Shown here one piece after another: positions 1 through 11,076 of a stretch of DNA of 64,000 bases. The notes beneath the pieces were generated by a model. The model worked only from the letters and a program-made list of their open reading frames with translations, had not been told where the DNA came from and searched no databases. Both the position numbers and the translations under genes were made by a program. The stretch comes from Tolypocladium sp. Sup5 PDA-1 (Eukaryota > Ascomycota > Sordariomycetes > Hypocreales > Ophiocordycipitaceae). The stretch covers positions 124,001-188,000 of the forward strand of contig JPHH03000042.1 in assembly GCA_000750105.3 (NCBI GenBank), given 5' to 3'. Each line of letters starts with the position of its first letter. Position 1 is the stretch's first letter.

Positions 1-1078
1 AGAGCTACTCGACAGCCACATGGTCCGAGCATGAGCTCCATCCCAAGGCCAAGGATGAGGGCACCGTTGCTTTCATTTTCACCATGGACTTGCTGAATTT
101 TTCGTTTTGGTCTGAGCTTCCTGACGACGAGCGATTTGCAGTCGAGTATCGAGGGAAACGGTGGACGGGGTACTGGAGCCTTGTTGCTTCGCTCCAGAGA
201 GCTCTGGAAGAAGGTTTGTCGCCTCTTCCATCTGAGCGCCCTTTGCTCGTCTTTGTGTGACTATATCCTAATCTGTTTGCACAAGACATTCCCATCACCG
301 ATCCACATTTCTGGCACAACGAGGATGAGTGTAACCTCGAATCTCTGAGACACATTTTCCGGTCGTGCACGGAAGAGGAGATGCCGATGCTACAAGAGCG
401 CCTAGAGTGCCTCAGAGAAAGTGGCCAAGTTCTATACGAGGTAGCCATTGCCCGTGTTCTTCCAAAGATCATCTCTGACCTGCTTTTCAAGCGATATAAC
501 TGCTCCTTCACCAAAGTCATTTCCGCCGCCGATGGTTCCGCAGCTCAGCTCGTGAACCTCCTGGCTCGAGACTTCTCATGCTTCCGCGACGAGCACGGCT
601 TCGATGGGAGGAGCAAACCCATAAGACTCTTGAAACGAGCCCAAATTCTCGTCGCAGATCTATGGGCGTGCTTCCAAGGGGAGTCGTATGGTGAATTTCG
701 AGACATTGACAAGATTACCATGTTCGCTGACTACCGCGTGCCGCAAATACTCATCTCCCTGGGTGCGCTGTACTGCAGTCCGACAGTAGCCACGGCTATC
801 AAGGACAAGCAGCTCTTTGAGAGTGGAGGGCGCTGGGAAGTGCAATTGAGAGGCAAGTCTTCCGCAACGTCGTGCAAGGAACCCAGGTCAGCTAACACAT
901 CGCAGCGTGCAGTATATGGTGCGTGGAGTTGATACGAAGAGAAATACTGAGGAAGCACCCAGACACTCACGTCAACGCCATTCTAATAGACTTCTTCCTG
1001 TATGACAAGATGAAAGAGTTGGAGGCAGAAGGCAAGGAGGCGTTTCCGCATCATAGAACCAGGAGCATATGGTACTAG
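1..1078 (+). CDS. Queuosine salvage protein (DUF2419 / QNG1 family), 5' end outside window
   Basis: The family recovers the base queuine from queuosine nucleoside or nucleotide for tRNA modification. Three exons are visible: <1..213, 286..852 and 906..1078, 316 residues in all. Family hallmarks are the stretch LLNFSFWSE, the block RWTGYWSLVASLQRA, then DIPITDPHFWH after intron 1, and the conserved core ADLWACF followed by FRDIDKITMFADYRVPQ and a C-terminal CSIWCVELIRREIL. Intron 1 (72 bp) is GT-AG. Intron 2 (853..905) appears to use a GC donor (GCAAGT) and restores frame as Ala-Cys-Ser. The protein ends at TAG 1076..1078. The start codon and perhaps 50 or more residues lie upstream of the window. 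Family assignment is strong; the substrate is known from the family, not seen here. Confidence 0.88.
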
Positions 1079-1319
1079 CCTGGTAAAGCAAGCCGCTCAA
1101 AAACAGTGGTGTTGATGAACAGCACATGGCAGACAGGCGATCAACAGGCAACCCAATGCCTCTTACATTTCCGATGTAGCATCATAGATTTTTGGCAAAA
1201 CAAGTCGTAAACCGTCCCAAAAGACGTCAAGAGCATTCCTCCCAGCCCAAACGCCACAGCTCGTCTGAATCCCAAAACCCAATGCGTACCAGCAAACACT
1301 CGTCAAGGCCCATCATGCA

Positions 1320-1985
1320 TCATGCGCCTAGAGCAATAGAGCCCAGGATTTGATCCATCTGTGCGGTCTGGAATTCCTTTGCCCCTTTCTTCTCCTCTTT
1401 CAGAAGAACAGATAGCACTTCGATCGGCGGGCTCAGGCCGAGGCGCTCCGCTCTCTGCCACCGTTTCATGCGGTCGATTCCGATGCAGGGCTTCAAAAGG
1501 ACATGTTAATACGCTGCGCATCAAACGTAGATTGCGTGTGAAGATTCTTGACGACCTACCCCGTACTGTGAGCTCACGTCAAAGTATCGCAACACTTTCT
1601 CGTTCACATCCAGATCTTCCTGATGCACTCGCGGCGCCTTGCGCTGGCTCTCGACCGACCTCCAGTACTTGTTTATCTGCGCATCGCTAATTTTCTCTGC
1701 CTTTACTTCGGCGTCGGTTTTTTCGGGGACCTCCACCTGTGGCTCGACTTCCTCGTCCTCGCTTGCGTCCGGTTCATTGACAATCACATCTTCGACCTCT
1801 TCCTTGGCTGGGACGGCCGTCTCGGGTTCGGCGATCTTGGTAACGGCCGGGGAAGAAATGACTGCCTTCTTGGAGTCTTTCGGCACACTCTTGGTAACTT
1901 TGTTGGAGAAGCTGATGGTCGACTGTCCCTTGGCAGGCCCAGGCCGGGCACGGGTGCCGCCTGTGGATCTTCTGGTGGTAGGCAT
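1320..1985 (-). CDS. DNA polymerase delta subunit 4 (POLD4/Cdm1 family)
   Basis: Smallest accessory subunit of the replicative polymerase delta, acting at nuclear replication forks. Model: complement(join(1320..1490,1560..1985)), 198 residues. The start is the ATG of MPTTRRSTGG at 1985; the frame stays open further upstream, but that sequence looks like leader. Near residue 25 is QSTISF, a degenerate PCNA-interaction-like motif. An acidic linker follows. The C-terminal POLD4 domain begins at KYWRSVESQRKAPRVHQEDL and continues YFDVSSQYG, intron of 69 bp, PCIGIDRMKRWQRAERLGL, then SPPIEVLSVLL. The Y-G-P-C-x-G-I-x-R-x-x-R-W pattern across the splice is diagnostic. It is followed on the same strand, upstream, by SKI8. 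Confidence 0.88.
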
Positions 1986-2472
1986 CGTGGGTGTGCTTCT
2001 GTGAATGTGGGAGGTGCAGGTGATGGATGAATAGGGCAGGATTTCAGCAATTGATGTGAATAAACGATGCAGAATATCGATGTACTGTCGAAGTTGACCA
2101 AGAGACGCAAACTTTGGTCGCAGACGTTGGTTGTGGAGAGGGTTTCTGCGGCTGAGTGAATGTCGCATTCACAGCTTGGCTATGACGGAGGTTGCGACAA
2201 CCATGACTTTGGCGGGGCAACGCGAGATTGGAACGACGTCACGTGAGTCCTTGGTAGGCACCTCCGCCTTGGTCGAACTGTTGACCGTCTGGCCAGAAAC
2301 CGACAAGTGACAGGAATTGGATTGAAATTTACACGAAAAGGTCCGCTTGTATTTTTCACTGGCGGATTTGCAATACCCCTTGTGGAAGTATGCGTGCCAA
2401 GATTGTCATCAATATCAGGGACACCGCCCTAGAAGCAAAGTGTTGGCTGGCATCATACGCTCAGTTCGTTCC
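1986..2472. other. Intergenic: POLD4 promoter and SKI8 3' region
   Basis: 487 bp between two minus-strand genes. It must hold the SKI8 3' end and the POLD4 promoter. I see no coding sequence and no structured element beyond short pyrimidine runs. Confidence 0.6.
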
Positions 2473-3611
2473 TCAACCCCCCGTTGCCTCTCGATAGAAG
2501 GAAATGCTCCTGTTTGCACCGGCCGTGCAGAACATTTCGCTCTTCCCAGTCTTTGGCAGCCACCTCACGGCCCACAACGCCTTGTCCGTCTCGCTATGGG
2601 TAGCGACGCAGGCGCTGCGCTCGATAGACCACACTTTGACCTTGCCGTCCATAGATCCGCTCAGCAGAAACTCTCCGGTGTCGCTCCAGTCAATGGTTGT
2701 GATCCAGGACGAGTGGCCAGTCAGGTTTCCAACGTGTTCTCCGTGCTTCATGTCGTAGAGCGCAATGATGCCAGCATCTCCCGCCGCCGCAAGTCGAGTG
2801 CTGCCCGGAGAGAAGGCCACGGCACGCACCGGCTTCGCGAGACCTAAGTCTTGTGTTAGGTTCTGTATCATGCCCTCCAGCAGGAATTGTAGCTTACCTG
2901 AAAGGGAATACAAGATCCGACCGGTATCGTTGTTGAAGATGTAGACGGCTCCGCTCTGGTGGCCACTGGCGGTGTACTTGCCATCTCTGCTGAGGTCGAC
3001 ACACATGCCGAAGCTCCCAGAGCCAGCACTTCCCGTCTCATACTCTTGAATCTTGGTCTTCTTCTCACCCAAGATATCCCAGACGTTGATTCGTCCGTCG
3101 TTTGTCGTGCTGGCAAGATAGCCACCGTCTTCACTGAGGGCCAACGCCCACACCTCGCCTGGCTTGACCGAAGAGCCCGTGAGCTCGCCGCTGCTGTGCC
3201 ATTCTCCAGTATCTTGGTTCAGCGCCCAAATCTTCACCTCCCCTCCGAAGCCAGCGCTGGCTGCGACCTTGCCGTTTCTCGAGGTGCAGATGTGGTGGCA
3301 GCCCAGCTTGTGCGCGTCGGAAATGGACTGCTTCAGCGGAAAGCTGGGGTCAGTGGTATCGTGTATGTGAAGCGTTGATGAGCCGCTTCCTGACAGGACG
3401 GCCTTTGGGGTTGTCGCCAATGAGAAGATGTCGGTGATGTGGGCTGGTTGCAGGTCAGCTTGAGGTCTCGACTCTGAAGGACAAGGCAGACAGCGGGGTA
3501 AGAATTGGGTGTCGAACCGTCATCCACCGTGTGCGTGGTCAAATATTGTTTCGACTGTGAGATTCTGTAAGCATTCGATACTTCTTAGGTGAATTTGCGA
3601 GTCCTTACCAT
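2473..3611 (-). CDS. SKI8: SKI complex WD40 subunit SKI8 (WDR61/Rec14)
   Basis: WD-repeat scaffold of the cytoplasmic Ski2-Ski3-Ski8 complex that feeds RNA to the exosome; in fungi it also has a meiotic recombination role. Model: complement(join(2473..2843,2898..3443,3518..3554,3609..3611)), 318 residues. The first coding exon is the ATG alone, spliced to SKQYLTTHTVDD, then to AHITDIFSLATTPKAVLSG, which matches the conserved SKI8 N-terminus. WD signatures include VKIWALN, INVWDIL, IALYDMK, and the stretch LLSGSMDGKVKVWSIE. The third intron (2844..2897, 54 bp) has no stop and is in frame, but removing it restores the expected LSG-LAKPVRAVAFSP. Assignment is strong; the tiny first exon is inferred from phase and homology. 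Confidence 0.9.
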
Positions 3612-4102
3612 TGTTGGCTGCCAGCGAGGTGGTCTGGCTGCGGTGTGGTGTTGTGGTGAAAGAATCACACAAGTCGTCACTCAGTGTGGGGTTTTTAGGT
3701 GTCTCGATCTCACTGAGATCCGAGTGCGGAAAAGGCAACCACAAAAGCACGACGTCACCACGTGCTTCTGACTCAATAACGGAACACCACGCCGGATTTC
3801 TTACTACATAACAGTCTTCAAATCTGTTTATTACGCATTAACGGCGATAGCATCGAAAGAAATCCTTGCTGGTGCAGCCTTGCGCCGAGCTTTGACTTCA
3901 CGACCAACGGTTCTCTGAAGCAGCTAGTGGTATAGCACGAGTCACAAGATATCCCATACTTCATGTCTTGTTTCTTCATCTATAGATTTATACACGGCTC
4001 AGCCGAGCCAAACGCCGACAGCATGCATGAACTGAAACAGATCTGAGTATACAAAGCTTTGATACAAAGCCAAGGCGGCCTTTCCACCGACATCTCCCGG
4101 AC
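3612..4102. other. Intergenic: SKI8 promoter and bL32m 3' region
   Basis: 491 bp between two minus-strand genes. A TGACTCA (AP-1/Gcn4-type heptamer) lies at 3769..3775, about 160 bp upstream of the SKI8 ATG; one such heptamer is expected by chance roughly every 8 kb. No coding sequence seen. Confidence 0.55.
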
Positions 4103-4546
4103 TTAGAACGGCTTATCCGTCGGGTAGTCTTCGCGCCATATCCTCTTCATATCTAGAAAGTCTGTCAGCACAAGTTGCAATGCCATTCGCGGGCAGCGCG
4201 GCCGATTCGTACCTTCGAGACACCGTTGGCACAGCCGGTGCGTTCTCTTGGTTTCTCCACAGCCAGGGCATTTGCACAGGTTGTTCACATCCTGAAGCGC
4301 CTTTCCTGCCATTTGCCTGTGCCTCTTTCGGGAATGCGACACCTTGTTCTTCGGCACGGCCCGCAATACGGATTCCCAGATATCGTCCAGAGTAGGAAGG
4401 TTGAGGCTGACGCCGGGTACGGCAATTGAGAGGGACGGGGGAAGTCGCGGGCTGAAGAGTCGGTTATAGAGGGTCGCCCAGCGGGAGGTAGAGAGGATTG
4501 TCGGAGACGAGAATCGGGGGCCGAGGGAGGCAGTGATGGCAGCCAT
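4103..4546 (-). CDS. Mitochondrial large-subunit ribosomal protein bL32m
   Basis: Structural protein of the mitochondrial 54S subunit. Model: complement(join(4103..4161,4213..4546)), 130 residues. The N-terminus (MAAITASLGPRF, Arg/Ser-rich) resembles a mitochondrial presequence. The mature part starts around residue 70 with the L32 signature AVPKNKVSHSRKRHRQMAGK, then a four-Cys zinc site CKCPGC followed by CQRC. A 51-bp intron splits the C-terminus; the last exon encodes DFLDMKRIWREDYPTDKPF. The chosen ATG gives a length normal for fungal bL32m. The frame continues open upstream, but that sequence is promoter-like. Confidence 0.9.
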   Translation of the reverse strand: MAAITASLGPRFSSPTILSTSRWATLYNRLFSPRLPPSLSIAVPGVSLNLPTLDDIWESVLRAVPKNKVSHSRKRHRQMAGKALQDVNNLCKCPGCGETKRTHRLCQRCLEGTNRPRCPRMALQLVLTDFLDMKRIWREDYPTDKPF

Positions 4547-5254
4547 CGTGACGGATCGTGCGAGTTGGACAGTTCGATGCAACTGAATTCGGCGGGCAGC
4601 GTCGCTGCAGTGGTGCTGTCGCCTGCGGATACGATGCCACCGGAAGACGGAACAATGCCTAGCAATGATGCGCACAGATTGCAATGACCGGCGGAGTCGT
4701 GGTTCTGTGCAGCGCAGGTTGTCGTGATGCCGCCGTCTCAAAGAGCAAATTCGCGTGATGCTGCCATCCAAAAGTCTGCCGAGAGCTTCTCTTTGAAGTC
4801 TTGCCCGCGAGCCAATCACAGGCCCACAGCGCACGGACGGTGGGCTGGCCAATGGCCAGCTCCAAAAGCAAGTCCCCAGGTCCCCGCTTTCCCCTTTCTC
4901 GGTCCCTGCACCTGCCTGGACCACGAAATTATGCGGCCTGGGCTGGCAATTGGCAGGAACGGGGGCAAGACGGCCAACTGGCCTGTGCTTCAGGCCAGCC
5001 AAAAAGTTACCCCTTCTTTGGCCCTGGACTTGTCAACGGTGCCGCTTCAACCTCAACGCCCGTCTCTCATCCCCAGCTCCCATCACAACGCTTCCAGCGT
5101 CTGCGTCTCGTCGTGTGCCGTTCGTTGCTTGCGTCCTTCCCCCCCTGCAGTCCTACTTTCGACTTTTCTTGGAAACGGACAGAGATAGTACATCTCAACT
5201 TCACCAATTTCCGGCACCGTCCTTAACTCCCGACCGCCCAACCCGACCACCAAA
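4547..5254. other. Bidirectional promoter between bL32m and CDC10
   Basis: 708 bp between divergent genes. The last 150 bp before CDC10 are pyrimidine-rich, typical of a fungal leader. The long plus-strand frames here lack any recognisable protein and overlap each other, so I treat them as noise. Confidence 0.55.
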
Positions 5255-6426
5255 ATGGCCGCCATGCCCGCGAGCACCATCGCTCCCAAGAGCCATGTCG
5301 GTTTCGACAGCATCACGTCCCAGATCGAGAAGAAGCTGTTGAAGCGCGGCTTCCAGTTCAATGTCATCTGTGTCGGTAAGTCGGACGGCCTCCAATCTAC
5401 CCCATCGGCACACCTGCCCAACCCGTCTGTCCAACGGCTTCACATCCAAGATCGTTTACTGATTTTCCCGTCTGTGCAGGCCAGACCGGACTGGGCAAGT
5501 CTACCCTGATCAACACCATCTTCGCCTCGCACCTCATCGACTCCAAGGGTCGTCTGCAGCCCGACGAGCCCATCCGCTCCACCACCGAGATCCAGGCCGT
5601 TTCCCACATCATTGAGGAGAACGGCGTCCGGCTGAGGCTCAACATTGTCGACACCCCTGGCTATGGCGACCTGGTCAACAACGACCGATGCTGGGACCCC
5701 ATCGTCAAGTACATCAAGGATCAGCACTCCGCTTACTTGCGAAAGGAGCTCACGGCTCAGCGTGAGCGTTATATCCAGGACACTCGCATTCACTGCTGCC
5801 TCTTCTTCATCCAGCCCTCGGGCCACTCCCTCAAGCCCATTGATATTGTTGTCCTGAAGAAGCTCTCCGACGTCGTCAACGTTGTGCCTGTCATTGCCAA
5901 GGCCGACACCCTCACCACTGAGGAACGCCAGGCCTTCAAAGAGCGCATCAAGGAGGAGTTTTCTTTCCACAACCTCAAGATGTTCCCCTACGATAATGAA
6001 GAGTTTGACGAGGAGGAGCGCGCCTTGAACGGCCAAATCAAGGTATGTCTCCCATTCATGCGCGCGGTGGATAGTGGCTAATTGTAACAGAGCCTCGTTC
6101 CCTTCGCTGTTGTCGGCTCTGAGAAGTCGATCATCGTCGACGGCAAGCAAGTCCGTGGCCGCCAGAACCGCTGGGGCGTCATCAACGTCGAGGACGAGAA
6201 CCACTGCGAATTCGTCTACCTGCGCAACTTCCTGCTCCGAACCCACCTACAGGATCTCATTGAGACTACCTCTCAGGCCCACTACGAGACCTTCCGCGCC
6301 AAGCAGCTGCTGGCCCTGAAGGAGAGCAGCGCGCACGGTGGTGGTGCTAGCAGCCGGCCCATCAGCCCCGCTGCTGACCGGGAGTTGAGCCGCAGCTCGC
6401 AACGGATGGCTATGAACGGCTACTAA
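5255..6426 (+). CDS. CDC10: Septin, CDC10/AspD class
   Basis: GTP-binding septin that forms the central dimer of the hetero-octamer at septa and hyphal tips. Model: join(5255..5375,5480..6042,6091..6426), 339 residues. Order: the polybasic-adjacent start FDSITSQIEKKLLKRGFQF, P-loop GQTGLGKST near residue 42, switch motif DTPGYGD, AKAD (G4), and the septin unique element with VYLRNFLLRTHLQDLIE. The 104-bp first intron interrupts the P-loop (VG|QTG). As in CDC10-type septins, the C-terminus is short (SSRPISPAADRELSRSSQRM) with no coiled coil, which separates it from CDC3, CDC11 and CDC12. Confidence 0.95.
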
Positions 6427-7111
6427 GCCACTGTTTGTGCTTGATCTTGTGCGTGCGCGGGAGCAATGGCGTCTCTTGGCAGCTAGGGGGGGCTTGCAAG
6501 TGACCTCTTTTTTACGAACTCAACATCTGTCACGGGTCATGTGGAACAAAAGGCAGTGATATACCTGGTCAGGGAAGGGAGACCATACTTTGCGTGGCGG
6601 TCCGACTCATGACTTCCTGAAGAGCCTTTTTCTTGCGCCAGCAGGAGGGGAGTGGCGGAGGCACGAGGCATGTCATGGGGATGAGAACGAGAATTAGCCG
6701 ACGGCAGGAGAGCAACGCTGTATTGTTGTGCGAATTTGTTCGGGCCGGAATCAGTAGCTGCTGGGTGCTGTCCTCCCTTGCAAGTCTGCTGGATGTTGTT
6801 ATACGCGTTTCAATTTGTCTTTACTAGCACACAGCCCCAGAGCTCTTCTTTTACCATTTTCTTTACTCTTTAATCAAGCCTCGCACCTTACACTCTAATA
6901 TAGCTAGAGTTGGTTTCGTCACCTCGAAAGAATGCACAGGGAAAGAATCAATGTCGTGTGATCTAGAAGTCGTGCACGTGCCGTGTTTTGATGCGTTTAC
7001 TCCAATCTAACAAGAGGTTGTGTAATGATGCACTGTTTGCCAGCGCGTAAATGCCCATGTTGAAGACTCCGAAATGCTGTCCAATGCCTCGATCTATCCA
7101 CCATCGGTGTG
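6427..7111. other. Convergent 3' region of CDC10 and guanylate kinase
   Basis: 685 bp between two 3' ends. AT-richer than the coding flanks around 6830-6960. Expected to hold both 3' UTRs and polyadenylation sites; no coding sequence seen. Confidence 0.55.
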
Positions 7112-7933
7112 TCATGATTCGAGGGGCCTGTAAACAAAGTCCTCAAAGTCCTTGTACGCCTTCTCGAGGTCGTCGTTGACAATGACCTTGTCGTGGACGC
7201 CGGGGGTCTGGGAGTACTCGAGCTCCTTCTTGGCCTGGGCCAGTCTCTTTTGGATGTTCTCCTCCCTTTCGGTTCCTCGTCCGCGCAGGCGGGACTCCAG
7301 GACCTCGACGGATGGCGGAGAGATGAAGACGTAGCGAGCAGAGATGCTAGACTGCTTGATCTGCTTGACGCCCTATACATGTTGCATTAGCACCTTGACG
7401 CTCCAGCAGTGTGGTCCGTCAAGTCGAAGCGACACGTGGGCTTACCTCCATCTCAATGTCCAGCAGCACGACCTTGCCCTTCTTAGTCTGCTCCTCAATG
7501 GTCATCTTGCTGGTGCCGTAGCGGTTACCGCTGAACTTGGCGTGCTCGACGAAGCCGTCCTTGGCGATGAGGTCCTCGAACGACTCCATGGGGACGAAGT
7601 GGTAGTGGACGCCATCCTGCTCGCCGTCGCGCGGGGCACGGGTCGTGTGGGAGACGGAGAGACAGAAGGTTTCGGGATGGCGCTGGAAGAGGAGATTGTA
7701 CAGGGTGCCTTTTCCCACGCCGGACGGGCCGGAGACGACGATAGGGCGGTGGTCGGGGGGAGCTGCGGTGAGTCTCTTGTCAGTCTGACGATTGGGGGTA
7801 TCAGGGGTCGGGACGGGAGTGTTGGGAACGTACGGGTGGCCATTCTAGTCAAGAGACGGACGGTCGGTGTCCGGATGAACTGTGCCGGGAGCGAGGCTGA
7901 GCGCGAGGACAATGTCGTCAGGCGAGGGAGCAT
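7112..7933 (-). CDS. GUK1: Guanylate kinase, with possible mitochondrial N-terminal extension
   Basis: Converts GMP plus ATP to GDP plus ADP. Model: complement(join(7112..7372,7446..7762,7834..7933)). From the ATG at 7843 the product is 195 residues (MATPPPDHRPIVVSG...); from an in-frame ATG at 7933 it is 205 counted codons, i.e. 30 residues longer minus the shared exon part. P-loop GPSGVGKGT is followed by LSVSHTTRAPRDGEQDGVHY and FVEHAKFSGNRYGTS (GMP-binding), and a lid with SRLRGRGTE. The upstream 30 codons encode MLPRLTTLSSRSASLPAQF and more Arg without any acid, a typical matrix-targeting pattern. Introns are 73 and 71 bp. Kinase assignment is certain; which start is used is unknown. Confidence 0.93.
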
Positions 7934-9157
7934 GGAAGATATGTTGACGGCAGGCAGTCAAAGTTGAGGACCCTATAGATCTGCCACCCGAGGGGCAATT
8001 TGGTGGAGGTGGCGGTGGGGGGCTCCAATTGGGGCGCGATGCGGGATGGTAGGAAAGGGCAGGCGGTGAGAGCGTCGCAAAGATGTGTGCAACGGGTTCA
8101 GTGACCATTTCTGGAGCGCCTCCCGGCCAGTATTACATCGTGAGATTTGCTGCTTCTGGCTGAGACACACGGTTGGACGCGGCTGTCGCTCATTTGAATA
8201 AGCGAGATTTTGCGCGAGCGGGGTGCAGAGGTCTAGAAGCATGAATCTGTGGCACATTTGAGGCTCCAGTCAATCTGGAGCTTGGGTTGTTTGACCAATC
8301 CTCTAGTACATCTCTCGTGTTCTCGACACGAACGGTCAGCATCCAAGACGAAGTGGACGATACGACGAATGGTAGCGGCACGAGGACGGACAGCCGTGTT
8401 TTCACTGGCACATGGCGACAACGGGTGACTGGCCTCATCATTGCCCTGCGCTCAGCATCCCATCGGCCAGCCCACGTCAACGAGCGCATTGCATTGATGA
8501 GGAGCGCAGAGGGCCAGACAGGCACATCCATCGGTGTCTGAGTAGGTAGTCCGTAGACCCCCCGCTGGCCTGCAACAGACACGGGCCCGTCCCTGGCGCT
8601 AGGCCTGCAGCAAGCGGCCAATTCGGGGCCTCGCTCTGGACGAGGCCATGAGAGTAGCCCTTTACGGTAAGGCCAGGGGCCACAGACGGGATTCTAGTGG
8701 ACGGTGAGAATGCCCAGGCCAGTGAATGCACTGCTCGTACGAAGTATAGTGGTGTACATACTCGTAGGGGTGTTCCTGCATTGGACCCGAGGCCCGCCCA
8801 TCCCACGTTTCCTTCGTGTCTGTGAGGGACCGAGTGAGTCCATCGTCAGAAAGTCGACGACCCTTCGCCGTCTCCCTCCCTTCATCCTTCCCGTCTGCGC
8901 TCTTGCCACCGCAGCGAGGCCCACGCTCCCTAATCCACGGCTTCCTGCCTCGGACGATTCACTTCTTGTCGCTCCTTCAGACAGAGACTGCAGCTCCTTC
9001 TCTTTTTTCTTTCCCTTTCTTCCGCTTGTAATTCACGACCCTCGCCCGCGTCTTGGCAGCGCGACTTCTCCTACTTCACATCTCGTTGCCGCACCGCAAT
9101 TGAGGCCTCACATCGCCGGAATCATATTTTGTCTGGCATTGATCGCTCGTGCTAACC
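7934..9157. other. Bidirectional promoter between guanylate kinase and the GH72 gene
   Basis: 1.22 kb between divergent genes. The right 300 bp are strongly pyrimidine-rich (CT runs near 8860-9030), suggesting the leader of the glucanosyltransferase gene. A GTACGAAGTA motif lies near 8737. No gene recognised. Confidence 0.5.
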
Positions 9158-10795
9158 ATGCTTGTAAGTCCCCCGCGCCCCCTGTGCCTCTCCTGCATGC
9201 GCCAGACGGCGTACGCATCTTGTCGCAATGTGAGGGGATCCGGTCGCGCTGACGCGACGCCCCCAGATCCAATCCGCTCTCGTGGCGTTCGCCGCGACGA
9301 TTGTCGGCGCCGTGCCGTCGCTCGAGGTCCAGGGAACCGACTTCGTCAACCCGACCTCGGGCAACAAGTTCCAGATCGTCGGCGTCGCGTACCAGCCCGG
9401 CGGCAGCGCGGGATACAACCCCAAGGACGGCAAGGATCCCCTCAGCCATGCCGACACCTGCCTGCGCGACGCTGCCCTCATGCAGGTCATGGGCGTCAAC
9501 ACCATCCGCGTCTACAACCTGGACCCCAACATCAACCACGACCAGTGCGCCAGCATCTTCAACGCCGTATGTGCCTCCTGTGCAATGCCTTGGTCGCCAT
9601 TTTGGACTAACATGATCGAACACAGGCCGGCATCTACATGATCATTGACGTCAACTCTCCCCTCGTTGGCGAGGCTATCACCTCGTTCGAGCCGTGGACG
9701 AGCTACTACATGGCGTACCTGAACCATACCTTTGCCGTCGTCGAGGCCTTCAGCAACTACCCCAACACCCTGCTCTTCTTCTCCGGCAACGAGGTCATCA
9801 ACGACCTCCCCTCGGCCAAGGATGTGCCCCCGTACCTCCGCGCCATCACTCGTGATCTCAAGAACTACATCAAGAACAACATCAAGCGCCAGATTCCCGT
9901 CGGCTACTCGGCCGCCGATGTCCGCGATGTCCTCTGGGACACCTGGAACTACATGCAGTGCGCCGTCAAGGGCAAGACCGACGACATGAGCCGCGCCGAC
10001 ATCTTCGCTCTCAACTCGTACAGCTGGTGCGGCCCCGAGGCCACGTACGAGAGCTCCAGCTTCAAGGAGTTGACCGACAAGTTCAAGGACAGCTCCATCC
10101 CCGTCTTCTTTAGCGAGTACGGCTGCAACAAGGACCCGCCCCGGTACTGGAACGACACCAAGGCCATCTACGGCGACAAAATGACGCCCGTCTTCGCGGG
10201 CGGCGTCGTCTACGAGTGGACCGAGGAAGAGAATAACTTCGGTCTGGTCAACATCACGGCCGATACCCTCAACATCATGGGCGACTACAACCGACTGAAG
10301 GCCCAGTGGTCCGGCATTGACTGGAAGTCTGTCCAGACGCAGTCCCCCACCAAGAAGACGGTCACGCCGCCCGAGTGCGAGCCCAACCTCATCCTGGAGA
10401 GGGGCTTCGACAACAACTTCACGCTGCCCGTGGTTCCTCCCGGTGCCCAGAAGCTCATCGACGACGGCGTCAACCCCAAGCCCAGCGGCAAGATTATCAA
10501 GATCTCGGACTTCAACGTCAAGATGACAGTCAAGGACTCGGACGGCAAGACCATGTCAGACCTCAAGGTGGTGCCCCTCAGCGATGATGAGTTCAACTGG
10601 GCCGGCAAGAACAAGGCCGAGACTGGCAGCGACAACTCCGGCGGCAACGGCGGCAATGGCAGCAACGGCGGCAACGGCGGCGGCACCAAAGACCAGGGCA
10701 CTGGCAAGGGAGGCAACAAGGAAGATGCCGCCGTGTTGACCCGACCAATGATGTGGGCTGCGGCGCTGCCACTGGTCGCCATGCTGTTTGCTTAG
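9158..10795 (+). CDS. GPI-anchored 1,3-beta-glucanosyltransferase, GH72 (Gas/Gel family)
   Basis: Cell-wall enzyme that cuts a beta-1,3-glucan chain and transfers it to another chain. Model: join(9158..9163,9267..9566,9626..10795), 491 residues. The first exon encodes only Met-Leu; splicing gives MLIQSALVAFAATIVGAVPS, a secretion signal. The GH72 domain starts at LEVQGTDFVNPTSGNKFQI. Predicted acid/base is Glu158 in FFSGNEVIND and the nucleophile Glu266 in FFSEYGCNKD. There is no Cys-rich X8/CBM43 module, so it belongs with the Gel1-like shorter members. The C-terminus has a Gly/Asn/Ser-rich linker and a hydrophobic tail (MMWAAALPLVAMLFA) expected to be exchanged for a GPI anchor. Confidence 0.95.
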
Positions 10796-11076
10796 TGGGG
10801 AAGGAGGAAGATCAACGCCCGTCGACAGTTAATACGAGATCACAGCGAGGATGGGAACAAGTAGGGGAGGAGTCTGTTTCAGTGTAGATGGTTTTGCTCT
10901 CGTACCGTAGATATTGCATTCAACTTGAGCCCTGTTGTTGGCTCCGATCGGACGCCTGACGCGCTCAACGCCCTTTTGCCCCTATATGCCATCTCGACTC
11001 CGAAGACGCCCAAAAAGATTTATCTCAGTGTCTGAGAAAGCAGGATTGTCGAGACTCGACGGACCTGGGAGATGAG

